The notes: generated from the letters alone by a model not told the origin. A DNA stretch of 64,000 nt from Mucilaginibacter sp. (GCF_025362475.1 NZ_JANYGH010000058.1:186001-250000), one strand, 5' to 3'. Counted from the stretch's first letter, positions 24,480-33,496 are shown. Made by a program: numbers and translations.

Positions 24480-25369
24480 TCTACCCCTTTAACTTTCATT
24501 TGAAGAGTATAAACCGCCTTAGATGCGGTAATAAAAAGCATATCCTTGTTTTTACCACCAAAGCAGATATTGGCTGTCCAGGGTTCATCTATATCTATAT
24601 GGGCAACTTTTTCGCCCTTGGCATTAAATATGGTTACACCTTTTCCTGTAAGGTAAACATCTCCTTTTTCGTCTATCGTCATCCCATCAGATCCTTGGGC
24701 TGTAAAAAGGGTCCTGTTGGTTAATGATCCATCTTTATTGATATCATAACGGTAAGTTTTGTTGTCGCCAATATCGGCCACGTACAAATATTTGCCATCG
24801 GCAGTACCTACAATACCATTGGGTTGTTTCAATTTATCGTCAACAATAACAGCTTCATGTTTCCCTTTGGGCAGGTAATATAATTTTTGACCATCAAGAT
24901 CAGATTTTTTACGGGTCCAATAATCGCGTTGGTAATATGGATCTGTAATGTATAAACCACCATCCGGGCGTACCCAAACATCGTTAGGGCCATTAAATTG
25001 CAGGCCCTTATAATCTTTCAACAAAATTTCAATTTTTCCTTTTGGGCTGATAGACCAAAGCTGGTTCTTCGCATCGGCACAGCTAATGAGGTTGCCTTTC
25101 CTATCAAAATACATCCCGTTACTGCGGCCTGCGCTATCTAAAAAAACAGATAGCTTTCCGTCGGTATCGTACTTCCAGATTTTATCATTAGGCTGATCGG
25201 TAAAAAAAACATCACCTTTTTTATTAACTGCCGGCCCCTCTGTAAACAGAAATTGTTTAGATACCAATACCGGCTTGGTTGCAGCACCATATAAGGTGGC
25301 CGCATCCTGGCTAAATACTTTAAAGGTTGCTGCTATCAGGCATAATAAGATCAAAGAAAGTTTTTTCAT
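24476..25369 (-). CDS. Secreted SMP-30/gluconolactonase-like protein
   Basis: A 297-residue protein with a signal peptide (MKKLSLILLCLIAATFKVFSQ), then the six-bladed propeller of the SMP-30/gluconolaconase/LRE family: 'FTEGPAVNKKGDVFFTDQPND', 'SNGMYFDRKGNLISC', 'FNGPNDVWVRPDGGLYITDP', 'PNGIVGTADGKYLYVADIG', 'DGMTIDEKGDVYLTG'. The Glu in 'TEGPAV', Asn in 'GPNDV' and Asp in 'SDGMTID' fit the metal-binding set of lactonases. It probably hydrolyses a sugar lactone in the periplasm; the substrate is unknown. It overlaps the convergent upstream gene by four bases. Confidence 0.88.
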   Translation of the reverse strand: MKKLSLILLCLIAATFKVFSQDAATLYGAATKPVLVSKQFLFTEGPAVNKKGDVFFTDQPNDKIWKYDTDGKLSVFLDSAGRSNGMYFDRKGNLISCADAKNQLWSISPKGKIEILLKDYKGLQFNGPNDVWVRPDGGLYITDPYYQRDYWTRKKSDLDGQKLYYLPKGKHEAVIVDDKLKQPNGIVGTADGKYLYVADIGDNKTYRYDINKDGSLTNRTLFTAQGSDGMTIDEKGDVYLTGKGVTIFNAKGEKVAHIDIDEPWTANICFGGKNKDMLFITASKAVYTLQMKVKGVD

Positions 25370-25562
25370 GGTTAGGCATAAATTGGAGAGCTAATGTAAG
25401 TTGTTTTTTGGGGAATACAAACAGCCCGGCTAAATACTCCCCCTCCATATAAATACGCAATATTTTGTGTCTCAGCATACAAATACCATCACGCAAATTT
25501 CCGCTGAACAGACGAAGACGCAAAATATTGCATCTCTACAGCCTACAACTCATTAAAAACGC

Positions 25563-25570
25563 TATTTTTG
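25563..25570 (+). promoter_or_regulatory. lysS promoter, -7 element
   Basis: TATTTTTG matches TAnnTTTG and lies 27 bases before the lysS ATG. No good -33 box is visible. Confidence 0.55.
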
Positions 25571-25597
25571 CACCTTTATTAAAATACCGTTCAAAAC

Positions 25598-27319
25598 ATG
25601 AGTATTGCACTATCCGAACAGGAAATTATTCGCCGCGAATCTTTAAAACAATTAAGGGCACTGGGCATTAACCCATACCCTGCCGAAGCTTTTGATGTTA
25701 ACGCCTGGGCACAGGATATTACCGATAATTTTGCAAATAAACCCGAGGCCTACCAAAATGTAGTTATCGCCGGCCGTATCATGACGCGCCGCATCATGGG
25801 TAGTGCATCATTTGCCGAGATCCAGGATTCAACCGGGCGGATCCAGATCTACCTGAAACGCGATGATATTTGCCCTGATGAAGATAAAACTTTATACAAT
25901 ACCGTATTTAAAAAATTGCTTGATCTGGGTGATTACGTAGGTGTAAAAGGCTACGTTTTTTTAACTCAAACCGGCGAAATTTCTGTTCACGTACGTGAGC
26001 TGATCGTACTTTCAAAATCCTTGAAACCCCTACCTGTTGTAAGGCGGGATGATGAAGGGAATATATATGATGCATTTACCGATCCCGAAATGCGTTATCG
26101 CCAGCGTTATGTGGATTTGACGGTTAACCCGGCATACAAACAAATTTTCGTCAACCGCTCCAAAGTTATCAGCAGCATGCGTAACTATTTTAACGCGCAG
26201 GGCTGGATGGAAGTGGAAACCCCAATATTGCAGCCGGTGCATGGTGGCGCAGCGGCCCGTCCGTTTGCTACGCATCATAACACGCTGGATATGCCGCTGT
26301 TTTTACGCATAGCCAATGAGCTTTACCTTAAACGCTTAATTGTTGCCGGTTTTGATGGTGTATATGAGTTTGGTAAAATGTTCCGTAACGAGGGTATGGA
26401 CCGCACCCACAACCCGGAATTTACTGCCATGGAAATTTATGTGGCCTATAAAGATTATATCTGGATGATGGCTATGGTTGAGGAATGCCTGGAAACTGTT
26501 GCCAAAGCGGTTCATGGTATCCCGGTTGTACAGGTAGGTAATAACGAGATCAACTTTGCAGGCCCATACGAAAAACTATCTATGTATGATTCCATCCTGA
26601 AATACACAGGTATTGATGTATCTGCTATGGATGAGGCGGCATTGCGTGAAACCTGTGCCGAACTTAAAATAGAGGTTAACCCAACCATGGGTAAAGGAAA
26701 ACTGATTGATGAGATCTTTAGCGCTAAGGTGGAGCATAACCTTATCCAGCCAACATATATTACTGACTACCCTATAGAAATGACCCCGCTGGCCAAAAAA
26801 CATCGTACAAAAGATGGCTTGGTTGAGCGTTTTGAGCTGTTTGTAAATGGCAAGGAGATAGCTAACGCGTACTCAGAATTAAATGACCCTATTGATCAGC
26901 GTGAGCGTTTAGAGGAGCAGCTGGTACTGGCCGGCCGTGGCGATGATGAAGCTATGGCGATGGACGATGACTTTTTACGCGCACTGGAATACGGTATGCC
27001 ACCAACGTCGGGCTTGGGTATCGGTATCGATCGCCTGGTGATGCTGATGACCAATCAAAGCACTATACAGGAAGTATTGTTTTTCCCGCAGATGCGCCCC
27101 GAGAAAAAAGCCAGGGTTGCTACCGCAGATGACTTCATTAATGCAGGTGTACCTGCAGAATGGGTGCCTGTACTAAATAAAATGGGCTTTAACACCGTTG
27201 AAGAACTAAAAGCCGGCAATCCCAATAAAGTATTTAATGACCTGGGCGGAATGCGCAAAAAATTAAAACTTGATATTACCATGCCTGCTAAAGAAGTGGT
27301 GATGGCTTGGTTTGAGTAA
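25598..27319 (+). CDS. lysS: Lysyl-tRNA synthetase (class II)
   Basis: LysRS charges tRNA-Lys. The 573-residue protein has the N-terminal OB-fold anticodon-binding domain (about 50-150, 'VVIAGRIMTRRIMGSASFAEIQ'), then the class II core: motif 1 near 'FNAQGWMEVETPILQPVHGG', motif 2 'FRNEGMDRTHNPEFT', motif 3 'GLGIGIDRLVMLM'. After motif 3 a tail of about 70 residues ('VPAEWVPVLNKMGFNTVEEL', 'LGGMRKKLKLDI') goes beyond the E. coli enzyme. It looks like a small helical DNA/RNA-binding module, seen in Bacteroidetes LysRS. The rest is of normal length. Confidence 0.97.
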   Translation: MSIALSEQEIIRRESLKQLRALGINPYPAEAFDVNAWAQDITDNFANKPEAYQNVVIAGRIMTRRIMGSASFAEIQDSTGRIQIYLKRDDICPDEDKTLYNTVFKKLLDLGDYVGVKGYVFLTQTGEISVHVRELIVLSKSLKPLPVVRRDDEGNIYDAFTDPEMRYRQRYVDLTVNPAYKQIFVNRSKVISSMRNYFNAQGWMEVETPILQPVHGGAAARPFATHHNTLDMPLFLRIANELYLKRLIVAGFDGVYEFGKMFRNEGMDRTHNPEFTAMEIYVAYKDYIWMMAMVEECLETVAKAVHGIPVVQVGNNEINFAGPYEKLSMYDSILKYTGIDVSAMDEAALRETCAELKIEVNPTMGKGKLIDEIFSAKVEHNLIQPTYITDYPIEMTPLAKKHRTKDGLVERFELFVNGKEIANAYSELNDPIDQRERLEEQLVLAGRGDDEAMAMDDDFLRALEYGMPPTSGLGIGIDRLVMLMTNQSTIQEVLFFPQMRPEKKARVATADDFINAGVPAEWVPVLNKMGFNTVEELKAGNPNKVFNDLGGMRKKLKLDITMPAKEVVMAWFE

Positions 27320-27329
27320 GAAAAATTCA

Positions 27330-27420
27330 TCTGAAACCGGAATTTATCGAATTAAGGAATTTATCGAATTGAAGTTATTCATTCTGTTAATTCTTTAATT
27401 CGATAAATTCCGGTTCAGAC
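27330..27420. repeat. Best-preserved TCTGAACCGG-class palindrome
   Basis: CCGGAATTTATCGAATTAA (27337-27355) pairs with TTAATTCGATAAATTCCGG (27395-27413), extended by TCTGAA/TTCAGA outside with one extra A on the left. The inner GGAATTTATCGAATTGAAG partly repeats the arm. It follows lysS by 11 bases and could act as its terminator. Confidence 0.93.
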
Positions 27421-27547
27421 AATTCATAGCGTAATCAACGCAAATACCCTGCATCATCGGTAACAATTTGTTAATGAAAGCTTAAAGCAAATACTACTTT
27501 GGGTTTAATAATGATGGTTATACTTGTAATAAACAATAATTACAAAA

Positions 27548-27769
27548 ATGATGACGAATTCAATTCTGGAGATTACCGAAAATGAATACTTGATAAAGCT
27601 GAACAGGAGCAATTTTAACCTGTCGTTTATCAGGAGTTTATTGAAAATGGTTGAAGTGTCAAACCCAACCGAAGAAAACGATTACACCTATAGCGACCAT
27701 GTGGTAGTACACCCCTACCAAAATCATTCGGCCACTGCTGATTATTTTAGCGCTATTGACGAAAAATAA
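27548..27769 (+). CDS. Small protein of unknown function
   Basis: A 73-residue protein ('MMTNSILEITENEYLIKLNR', 'FIRSLLKMVEVSNPTEENDY'). The sequence looks like beta-strand plus helix, reminiscent of small Bacteroidetes proteins of unknown role. It has its own perfect terminator, which supports a real transcript. No motif can be named. Confidence 0.6.
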   Translation: MMTNSILEITENEYLIKLNRSNFNLSFIRSLLKMVEVSNPTEENDYTYSDHVVVHPYQNHSATADYFSAIDEK

Positions 27770-27803
27770 AAGGGACCCATTTTTGGGTCCCTTTTATTTT
27801 TTT
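27768..27803 (+). terminator. Terminator after the 73-residue protein
   Basis: AAAAGGGACCCA (27768-27779), a short T loop and TGGGTCCCTTTT (27784-27795) form a perfect 12-bp stem followed by a T-rich run. The left arm overlaps the stop codon region. Confidence 0.93.
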
Positions 27804-27856
27804 GTTCTTTTATCCTTATCCCGGTATCTTTCCTCAATAAGCCTGTAGTTCTTTTC

Positions 27857-28405
27857 TTAGAACTGGCGATATCCGCCTCTTACTACCTGCTTATCCATCT
27901 GTGCCAACTGGCCTTTCATCATCTTTATCTGATCGGTAAGTAATTTATTCTTATCATCTTTTGATGCTTCGGACAGGTACATTTGCGCTTCACGTTTATT
28001 CCGTTTTGCCATGGAGATACCTGCCAGGCTCAATTTAGCCAAAGCTATATTGTGCGACATTTTCATGCCCAGCTGTAATGATTTCTTGAAATATTTTTCA
28101 GATTTCATCGGCGCTTTGCGCGATTCGATTAAACCGATCAACAGATTATAATAACCATGCTGATTTTTGTGTAATTGCTTTTCGTAATCGGTTATCTTCA
28201 ATAACCACGCTTCGGCTTTAGCCGAATTCTCTTTACGCAGAAAATACTGCGATATGATCATATTCTCATTAAAAAAGAAGCTTAGCAGTATGATACCGCC
28301 AAACAACAATACCAGGATGCCCCAGCCCCAAAAGCTAAAAGCACAAAGCGCAACCGCTGCTCCGAAGAATACACACGCTACAATTAAACGAACTATATTT
28401 GACAT
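27857..28405 (-). CDS. Membrane-anchored TPR-like protein
   Basis: The ATG at 28405 gives 182 residues; an upstream ATG at 28450 is less likely because the chosen start leads directly into the membrane part. Two hydrophobic segments ('IVRLIVACVFFGAAVALCAF', 'WGWGILVLLFGGIILLSFFF') are followed by a helical, TPR-like cytoplasmic part ('ENSAKAEAWLLKITDYEKQL', 'KYFKKSLQLGMKMSHNIALA'). This suggests a protein-binding scaffold. It is divergent from ung. Confidence 0.65.
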   Translation of the reverse strand: MSNIVRLIVACVFFGAAVALCAFSFWGWGILVLLFGGIILLSFFFNENMIISQYFLRKENSAKAEAWLLKITDYEKQLHKNQHGYYNLLIGLIESRKAPMKSEKYFKKSLQLGMKMSHNIALAKLSLAGISMAKRNKREAQMYLSEASKDDKNKLLTDQIKMMKGQLAQMDKQVVRGGYRQF

Positions 28406-28477
28406 AATTTGTGATACATATATTAACTGCAAATATCTGTTTATTTGCACGCTAAACCAACATCTATATAAATATTT

Positions 28478-29155
28478 ATGGCGAATGCATTACACCCATC
28501 ATGGCTTGCAGTATTAGAGGAAGAATTTGGCAAACCGTACATGGTAAAACTGAAACATTTTTTACAGCAGGAGAAAGAAAGCGGGCAGGTAGTATACCCC
28601 AAAAGCGCTGATATCTTCAACGCTTTTAACACCACGCACTTTGAGGATGTGAAAGTGGTGATATTAGGGCAGGATCCCTATCCTGGCGCTCACCAGGCGC
28701 ATGGCCTCTCGTTCTCAGTACAAAAGGACATTGCGATACCGCGGTCGCTTAAAAACATCTATAAAGAGCTGGAGGCCGATATTCCCGGTTTTAAAACCCC
28801 AGCCCATGGCAACCTGGAAGAATGGGCCAAACAAGGCATACTATTATTAAATTCAACACTCACGGTAAGAGCCGGCGATTCGGCCTCACATCAAAAAAAG
28901 GGATGGGAAGAGTTTACAGATGAGGTGATTAAAACCATATCTGATAAAAAGGAAGGAATTGTATTTATACTATGGGGTAACTTTGCCCAGTCAAAAGCCG
29001 TCTTGATAGACGAGAAAAAACATTTCATCATCCGGTCGGCCCATCCATCCCCCTTCTCTGCCGAAAGAGGCTTTTTTGGCAGTAAACCATTTTCAAAAAC
29101 CAATGAAATATTAAGAAAAGAAGGCAAGGCAGAGATAGATTGGCAAATAAGTTAA
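28478..29155 (+). CDS. ung: Uracil-DNA glycosylase (family 1)
   Basis: Ung removes uracil from DNA in base excision repair. The 225-residue protein has the family 1 signatures: 'GQDPYPGAHQAHGLSFS' with catalytic D66, 'LLLNSTLTVRAG' for uracil binding, and 'SAHPSPFSAERGFFGSKPFS' with the catalytic histidine. Length is normal. It lies convergent to an Lrp-type regulator. Confidence 0.98.
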   Translation: MANALHPSWLAVLEEEFGKPYMVKLKHFLQQEKESGQVVYPKSADIFNAFNTTHFEDVKVVILGQDPYPGAHQAHGLSFSVQKDIAIPRSLKNIYKELEADIPGFKTPAHGNLEEWAKQGILLLNSTLTVRAGDSASHQKKGWEEFTDEVIKTISDKKEGIVFILWGNFAQSKAVLIDEKKHFIIRSAHPSPFSAERGFFGSKPFSKTNEILRKEGKAEIDWQIS

Positions 29156-29300
29156 AAAAGAGTTAAGAAATTAGAGTCAAGAATCAAGACACCTTCAAAA
29201 ACAAAGCGCGAAAGATTTTGATCTTTCGCGCTTTGACCCAAAGTCAAAACAAGATGGATTTCTCTTAATTCCTGACTCTAATTTCTTGATTCTATCTTAC
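29156..29300. repeat. Class-matched GAGTCAAGAATCAAG repeats around a terminator (ung / Lrp pair)
   Basis: The left arm AGAGTTAAGAAATTAGAGTC continues AAGAATCAAG (29159-29190). The right arm CCTGACTCTAATTTCTTGAT (29271-29290) is its complement. Between them is a perfect 15-bp stem, CAAAGCGCGAAAGAT (29202-29216) with ATCTTTCGCGCTTTG (29221-29235), loop TTTG. The whole spacer can fold as one hairpin. Confidence 0.93.
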
Positions 29301-29771
29301 CTAATACTCTAACGGTACAATCGGCTCTTTTTTACTGGTCGACATGATCATCATCGTCTGGAATGTTTTTACCACGGTGATGCGGCTTATTTTTTCCATG
29401 ATCAGTTGCTCGTATGATTTAATGTCGCGAACATAAACCTTAAGTAAAAAATCGCACTGGCCGGTTACGTGATGACACTCGGTAACTTCTTTGATAGTTT
29501 TTATTTCATCCAAAAAGGTTTGGATGGTATTTTTTTGATGAAAATCAAGCGAAATCTGGATAAAGGTTTTTATGCCCAGGCCCAGTTTCTCCTCATCCAC
29601 CAACGCATGATAACTTTTTATATAGGCCGCGTTTTCCAATTTACGCACACGCTCAAGCGTTGGTGCCGGTGAAAGCCCTATTTCGTTTGATAGTTGAAGG
29701 TTGGTTATTCTTCCGTTTTCCTGTAAAATCTTGAGTATCTGTAGGTCTATTTTATCTAATTCAGCAGCCAT
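29301..29771 (-). CDS. Lrp/AsnC-family transcriptional regulator
   Basis: A 156-residue regulator. The N-terminal winged helix (about 1-60) reads 'LDKIDLQILKILQENGRITN' and 'LQLSNEIGLSPAPTLERVRK'. The C-terminal RAM domain (about 70-145) has 'FIQISLDFHQKNTIQTFLDE' and 'VTGQCDFLLKVYVRD'. Such proteins form octamers that sense amino acids. The target is not evident from the neighbours. Length is normal. Confidence 0.92.
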   Translation of the reverse strand: MAAELDKIDLQILKILQENGRITNLQLSNEIGLSPAPTLERVRKLENAAYIKSYHALVDEEKLGLGIKTFIQISLDFHQKNTIQTFLDEIKTIKEVTECHHVTGQCDFLLKVYVRDIKSYEQLIMEKISRITVVKTFQTMMIMSTSKKEPIVPLEY

Positions 29772-29863
29772 AGTACTTGCAAATATAATATTTTCCGCAT
29801 TTCACGAAATTAAATTTCACTTAAAACGCGTAAAACAAAAATATATTTCCTAACACTTCATAT

Positions 29864-29895
29864 TTTAGATAAGTCTAAATTTTTTATTAGATTTG
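29864..29895 (+). promoter_or_regulatory. MntR-type operator and -7 element of the mntR-mntH operon
   Basis: TTTAGATAAGTCTAAA (29864-29879) is a perfect inverted repeat with a 4-base centre, close in form to known DtxR/MntR boxes. It is followed by TAGATTTG (29888-29895), a -7 element only 5 bases before the ATG at 29901. A bound repressor would cover the -33 region, and the mRNA would be leaderless or nearly so. Confidence 0.65.
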
Positions 29896-29900
29896 TATAA

Positions 29901-30554
29901 ATGAACACATTAGCCGAGGAGAACTATTTAAAGTGCATTTATCACCTGGCAATTGATGCCGGCGTAGTGAGCACCAATCAAATTGCAGCTTCCTTAAATA
30001 CCAGGGCTTCTTCGGTTACAGATATGCTGAAAAAGCTGGCTGATAAGGCTTTAATTAACTACACGCGTTACCAGGGCGTAAGCCTTACAGATGCTGGCGA
30101 GAAGATTGCAATAGGCATTATCCGCAAGCATCGCCTTTGGGAATACTTTTTGGTTGAAAAACTTAATTTTAAATGGGATCAGGTGCATGAAATGGCCGAA
30201 GAAATGGAACACATTTCATCAGAGGAACTGATTGACAGGCTTGACGAATTTATGGGCCATCCCAAACATGACCCCCACGGCGACCCGATACCTGATTGTA
30301 ACGGCAATTTTAAATCAGTGGAGTTAAAACCTGTCTCGGCTTTAGCAATTAACCAATGCGGCGTTATCTCGGGCGTACGCGATCACTCATCTCCTTTTTT
30401 GCAGTATCTCGAAAAACAGCAACTAACCATTGGCAAAAAAGTGACAATAACCGATATTATTGAATACGACCACTCCGTGGCCTTAAAAACCGAAACCGAT
30501 AAAGAAATATACATCAGCCGCGAGGTTGCCAATAATTTACTGATATCCTTATGA
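29901..30554 (+). CDS. mntR: DtxR/MntR-family metal-dependent repressor
   Basis: A 217-residue repressor that probably senses Mn(II) or Fe(II). Order of domains: winged helix (about 1-65, 'AEENYLKCIYHLAIDAGVVS', 'RASSVTDMLKKLADKALINY'), dimerisation/metal-binding (about 70-135, 'IGIIRKHRLWEYFLVEKLNF', 'DQVHEMAEEMEHI', 'LDEFMGHPKHDPHGDPIP'), and a C-terminal SH3/FeoA-like domain (about 150-217). H, E and C/M-type ligand residues are present in the second domain. Its last four bases overlap the start of mntH (ATGA), so the pair is translated together. A perfect palindrome in the promoter suggests autoregulation. Confidence 0.92.
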   Translation: MNTLAEENYLKCIYHLAIDAGVVSTNQIAASLNTRASSVTDMLKKLADKALINYTRYQGVSLTDAGEKIAIGIIRKHRLWEYFLVEKLNFKWDQVHEMAEEMEHISSEELIDRLDEFMGHPKHDPHGDPIPDCNGNFKSVELKPVSALAINQCGVISGVRDHSSPFLQYLEKQQLTIGKKVTITDIIEYDHSVALKTETDKEIYISREVANNLLISL

Positions 30555-32455
30555 ATACAAACGAACATAACCCTTCATTAGGTAACGTACATAGCTCAGT
30601 TAACCCCGAAAATAAAACCGGTTGGCGCAGAATCATGGCCTTTTTGGGCCCGGCGTACCTGGTTAGCGTAGGTTATATGGACCCTGGTAACTGGGCCACA
30701 GATATTGCCGGCGGCAGTGCCTTCGGCTACAAGCTTATTTGGGTACTGTTTGCATCAAACCTTATTGCCCTGCTGCTGCAATCATTGGCTGCAAGGCTGG
30801 GTATTGTGCGCGGGCTCGATCTTGCACAGGCCTCTAAGCGTGCCTACCCGCGCTTTGCAAACTTTTGCCTGTATATGCTGGCCCAGATAGCCATTATCGC
30901 CTGTGACCTGGCCGAGATCATCGGTATGGCTATCGGTTTAAAATTATTATTTAACCTGCCGCTCATCTGGGGCGTGTCCCTCACCATAACCGATACCGTG
31001 CTGATGCTTTACCTCATGAACAAGGGTATGCGGAAACTCGAAGGCTTTATAATATCGATGATTTTCATCATCGGCATATCGTTTTTGGTAGAGATGTTTA
31101 TAGTATCGCCCGATGTAGTAGATATAGCGAAAGGTTTTATCCCATCCAACCTGTTTAAAAACGATGCTATCAGCCGGCAAATGCTGTATATAGCTATTGG
31201 TATAATTGGGGCCACCGTAATGCCGCATAACCTTTACCTGCATTCATCGCTGGTACAAACCCGCAAGATAACCCGTACAGATGAAGGTATGAAATGGGCC
31301 ATCCGGTTTAACCTGTTTGATACAGTAATTGCACTTAACCTTGCTTTTTTTGTAAATGCTGCTATACTCATCCTTGCTGCAACCGCGTTTTTCAAAAACG
31401 GTTATTTTCAGGTTGCCGAGATCCAGGATGCTTATAAACTCCTGGAACACATTTTTGGACGAATTGCCCCGGTGCTTTTCGCCATTGCGCTAATAGCGTC
31501 CGGCCAAAGCTCCACAATTACGGGTACCCTGGCCGGGCAAATCATCATGGAAGGTCACATTAACCTGCGTATTGAGCCATGGTTAAGGCGTTTACTTACC
31601 CGTGTGCTGGCCATTGTGCCCGCCGTGTTTACTATACTTTATTATGGCGAAGATGCATTAGGCAGCCTCATTATATTAAGTCAGGTGGTGCTAAGTCTTC
31701 AATTGGGCTTCGCGGTGATTCCGCTTATTCATTTTACATCTGATAAAAAAAGGATGGGAAATTTTGCCATCAGTCTTAAAGTAAAAATAGTGGCCTGGGC
31801 CAGCGCTATATTGATAGTAGGACTTAATGCTAAATTGGTATATGATCAAATTGGCGATTGGTTAAAGGAAAACAAGCAATCGGATATATACATCTATATT
31901 TTTGTGGTACCCATAGTACTTGGCATTTTTGTGTTACTTATATATGTTTTCCTGAGGCCGCTGCTTTATAAACATACTACCCAGGTTGCCTATGTTGTTC
32001 CGCATGGTATTGCAACCGCCATTAATGAGCTGGATGCCATCACGTATAAGCACTTAGCAATTACCATTGATTTTTCAAAGAATGATAGCGATTGCCTTCG
32101 CCATGCCATTATGCAGGGCGGCAAACACGCGCATTATACACTCATCCACGTTGTTGAAACCGCCGGCGCACGCTATTATGGTGGGCAAGTGATGGATAAC
32201 GAAACCCAAAGCGACGTTGATAATTTAGATAAATACGTTGAAGTAATGAAAAAGCTTGGCTATAAAGCCAAAGCGGAAATTGGTTACGGCAACCCAGCCA
32301 GTGCCATTGCCGACATAGTGAATAAAGACGGGATAGATTTTATAGTGATGGGCTCGCACGGGCACAAAGCTATTAAGGACCTTATATTTGGCACAACCGT
32401 TAATTCGGTGCGGCACAAGGTGAATGTTCCTGTACTGATAGTGAAACCGCAATAG
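30551..32455 (+). CDS. mntH: Nramp-family divalent metal transporter fused to a UspA domain
   Basis: This 634-residue protein joins two parts. Residues about 20-470 form a proton-coupled Nramp transporter for Mn(II)/Fe(II), with 'GYMDPGNWATDIAGGSAFGY' (metal-binding DPGN in TM1) and 'GATVMPHNLYLHSSL' (MPH in TM6), plus about eleven membrane segments. Residues about 485-634 form a universal stress protein domain ending 'MGSHGHKAIKDLIFGTTVNS', which has the G-x2-G-x9-G-S/T nucleotide-binding pattern. The plain Nramp transporter is about 420 residues, so the tail is an added cytoplasmic domain. It is translationally coupled to mntR. Confidence 0.95.
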   Translation: MNTNEHNPSLGNVHSSVNPENKTGWRRIMAFLGPAYLVSVGYMDPGNWATDIAGGSAFGYKLIWVLFASNLIALLLQSLAARLGIVRGLDLAQASKRAYPRFANFCLYMLAQIAIIACDLAEIIGMAIGLKLLFNLPLIWGVSLTITDTVLMLYLMNKGMRKLEGFIISMIFIIGISFLVEMFIVSPDVVDIAKGFIPSNLFKNDAISRQMLYIAIGIIGATVMPHNLYLHSSLVQTRKITRTDEGMKWAIRFNLFDTVIALNLAFFVNAAILILAATAFFKNGYFQVAEIQDAYKLLEHIFGRIAPVLFAIALIASGQSSTITGTLAGQIIMEGHINLRIEPWLRRLLTRVLAIVPAVFTILYYGEDALGSLIILSQVVLSLQLGFAVIPLIHFTSDKKRMGNFAISLKVKIVAWASAILIVGLNAKLVYDQIGDWLKENKQSDIYIYIFVVPIVLGIFVLLIYVFLRPLLYKHTTQVAYVVPHGIATAINELDAITYKHLAITIDFSKNDSDCLRHAIMQGGKHAHYTLIHVVETAGARYYGGQVMDNETQSDVDNLDKYVEVMKKLGYKAKAEIGYGNPASAIADIVNKDGIDFIVMGSHGHKAIKDLIFGTTVNSVRHKVNVPVLIVKPQ

Positions 32456-32523
32456 TCCAAAGTTAAAAAGCGGAGGTCATGCCGCCCCCTCCCTGGTGAT
32501 TTAGCGGGGGCCAATTTTTTATG

Positions 32524-32531
32524 TAAGTTTG
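32524..32531 (+). promoter_or_regulatory. smpB promoter, -7 element
   Basis: TAAGTTTG matches TAnnTTTG, with TTAG 19 bases further upstream (32501-32504) as a weak -33. The ATG follows 21 bases after it. Confidence 0.55.
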
Positions 32532-32552
32532 CAGCTTTAGCAGCAGAATATA

Positions 32553-33005
32553 ATGGCCGAGGATAAAATATATATTAAGAACAAGAAAGCTTATTTTGAA
32601 TACCACGTACTGGATAAATACGTTGCCGGTATTAAATTGCTGGGCACCGAAATTAAATCCATCCGTGAGGGTAAAGCAAATATCAATGATGCTTTTTGCA
32701 CCTTCATTAATAACCAGCTTTTTGTGCGTAACCTGCACATAGCCGAATATTCTTACGGTTCGTTCTATAATCATGAAGCCAAACGCGACCGCGTGCTGCT
32801 GCTCAACAAAAAAGAACTCAAAAAACTATTAACCCGGGGCGAAGAAAAAGGATTGACCATCATCCCCCTTGCCCTATTCATCAGCGAACGCGGTTTTGCC
32901 AAGCTGGAAATAGGCCTTGCCCAGGGTAAAAAGACTTTTGACAAACGCGATACCATGAAAGAGCGTGATACCAAGATAGAGATGGACAGGGCGATGAAAC
33001 GGTAG
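32553..33005 (+). CDS. smpB: SsrA-binding protein SmpB
   Basis: SmpB binds the tRNA-like part of tmRNA and carries it to stalled ribosomes. The 150-residue protein has the family order: 'NKKAYFEYHVLDKYVAGIKL', 'GTEIKSIREGKANINDAF', 'RDRVLLLNKKELKKLL', 'IPLALFISERGFAKLEIGLA' and the basic C-terminal tail 'KKTFDKRDTMKERDTKIEMD' needed for tagging. Length is normal. The ssrA gene itself was not found in the window. Confidence 0.97.
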   Translation: MAEDKIYIKNKKAYFEYHVLDKYVAGIKLLGTEIKSIREGKANINDAFCTFINNQLFVRNLHIAEYSYGSFYNHEAKRDRVLLLNKKELKKLLTRGEEKGLTIIPLALFISERGFAKLEIGLAQGKKTFDKRDTMKERDTKIEMDRAMKR

Positions 33006-33079
33006 AGCCCCTCAATCTTCTAAAGAGAAAGCTTTTTTATTCACTCTGCATTTCTTAAATTTGATATTATCTCAATTAT

Positions 33080-33463
33080 ATGATCTACAGGGAAAAAGCT
33101 AAAATATATAAGCCTCAAACAGCAAAAGTAGTTCCCTGGGAAGGTATAGAAAAATTTTACGCTGATTTAGTTTCCAACGGTTTAAATTTCCAAGACATGC
33201 TTTTATTGATAAGATTTATCAGAAACAGCGGACTTGAGAAAAAACTATTTGGTTACACATCTGTACACAAACTTGTAATTACAATATACGACTCTCCGGA
33301 ATGGAACAGGGAAGCCTTACATATTGAGTTTAATCATGATATCCAAAAATTCCATTTTGCATATCGTCCAGAACCATATGCTCCAGTAGAAATGGAGAGG
33401 CATTATCCTGCAGAAAATATCAGCACCAAATTTACCCGGTACATTGGGTGGTTAAGGTGGTAA
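33080..33463 (+). CDS. Protein of unknown function
   Basis: A 127-residue soluble protein without signal peptide ('MIYREKAKIYKPQTAKVVPW', 'QDMLLLIRFIRNSGLEKKLF', 'HKLVITIYDSPEWNREALHI'). It seems alpha/beta and ends 'FTRYIGWLRW'. No family or motif is recognised. It lies between smpB and the convergent pcm, only 33 bases from the pcm stop. Confidence 0.6.
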   Translation: MIYREKAKIYKPQTAKVVPWEGIEKFYADLVSNGLNFQDMLLLIRFIRNSGLEKKLFGYTSVHKLVITIYDSPEWNREALHIEFNHDIQKFHFAYRPEPYAPVEMERHYPAENISTKFTRYIGWLRW

Positions 33464-33496
33464 TTCAAAAACTCCATTCAGGGGGCTGGGGCCCCT

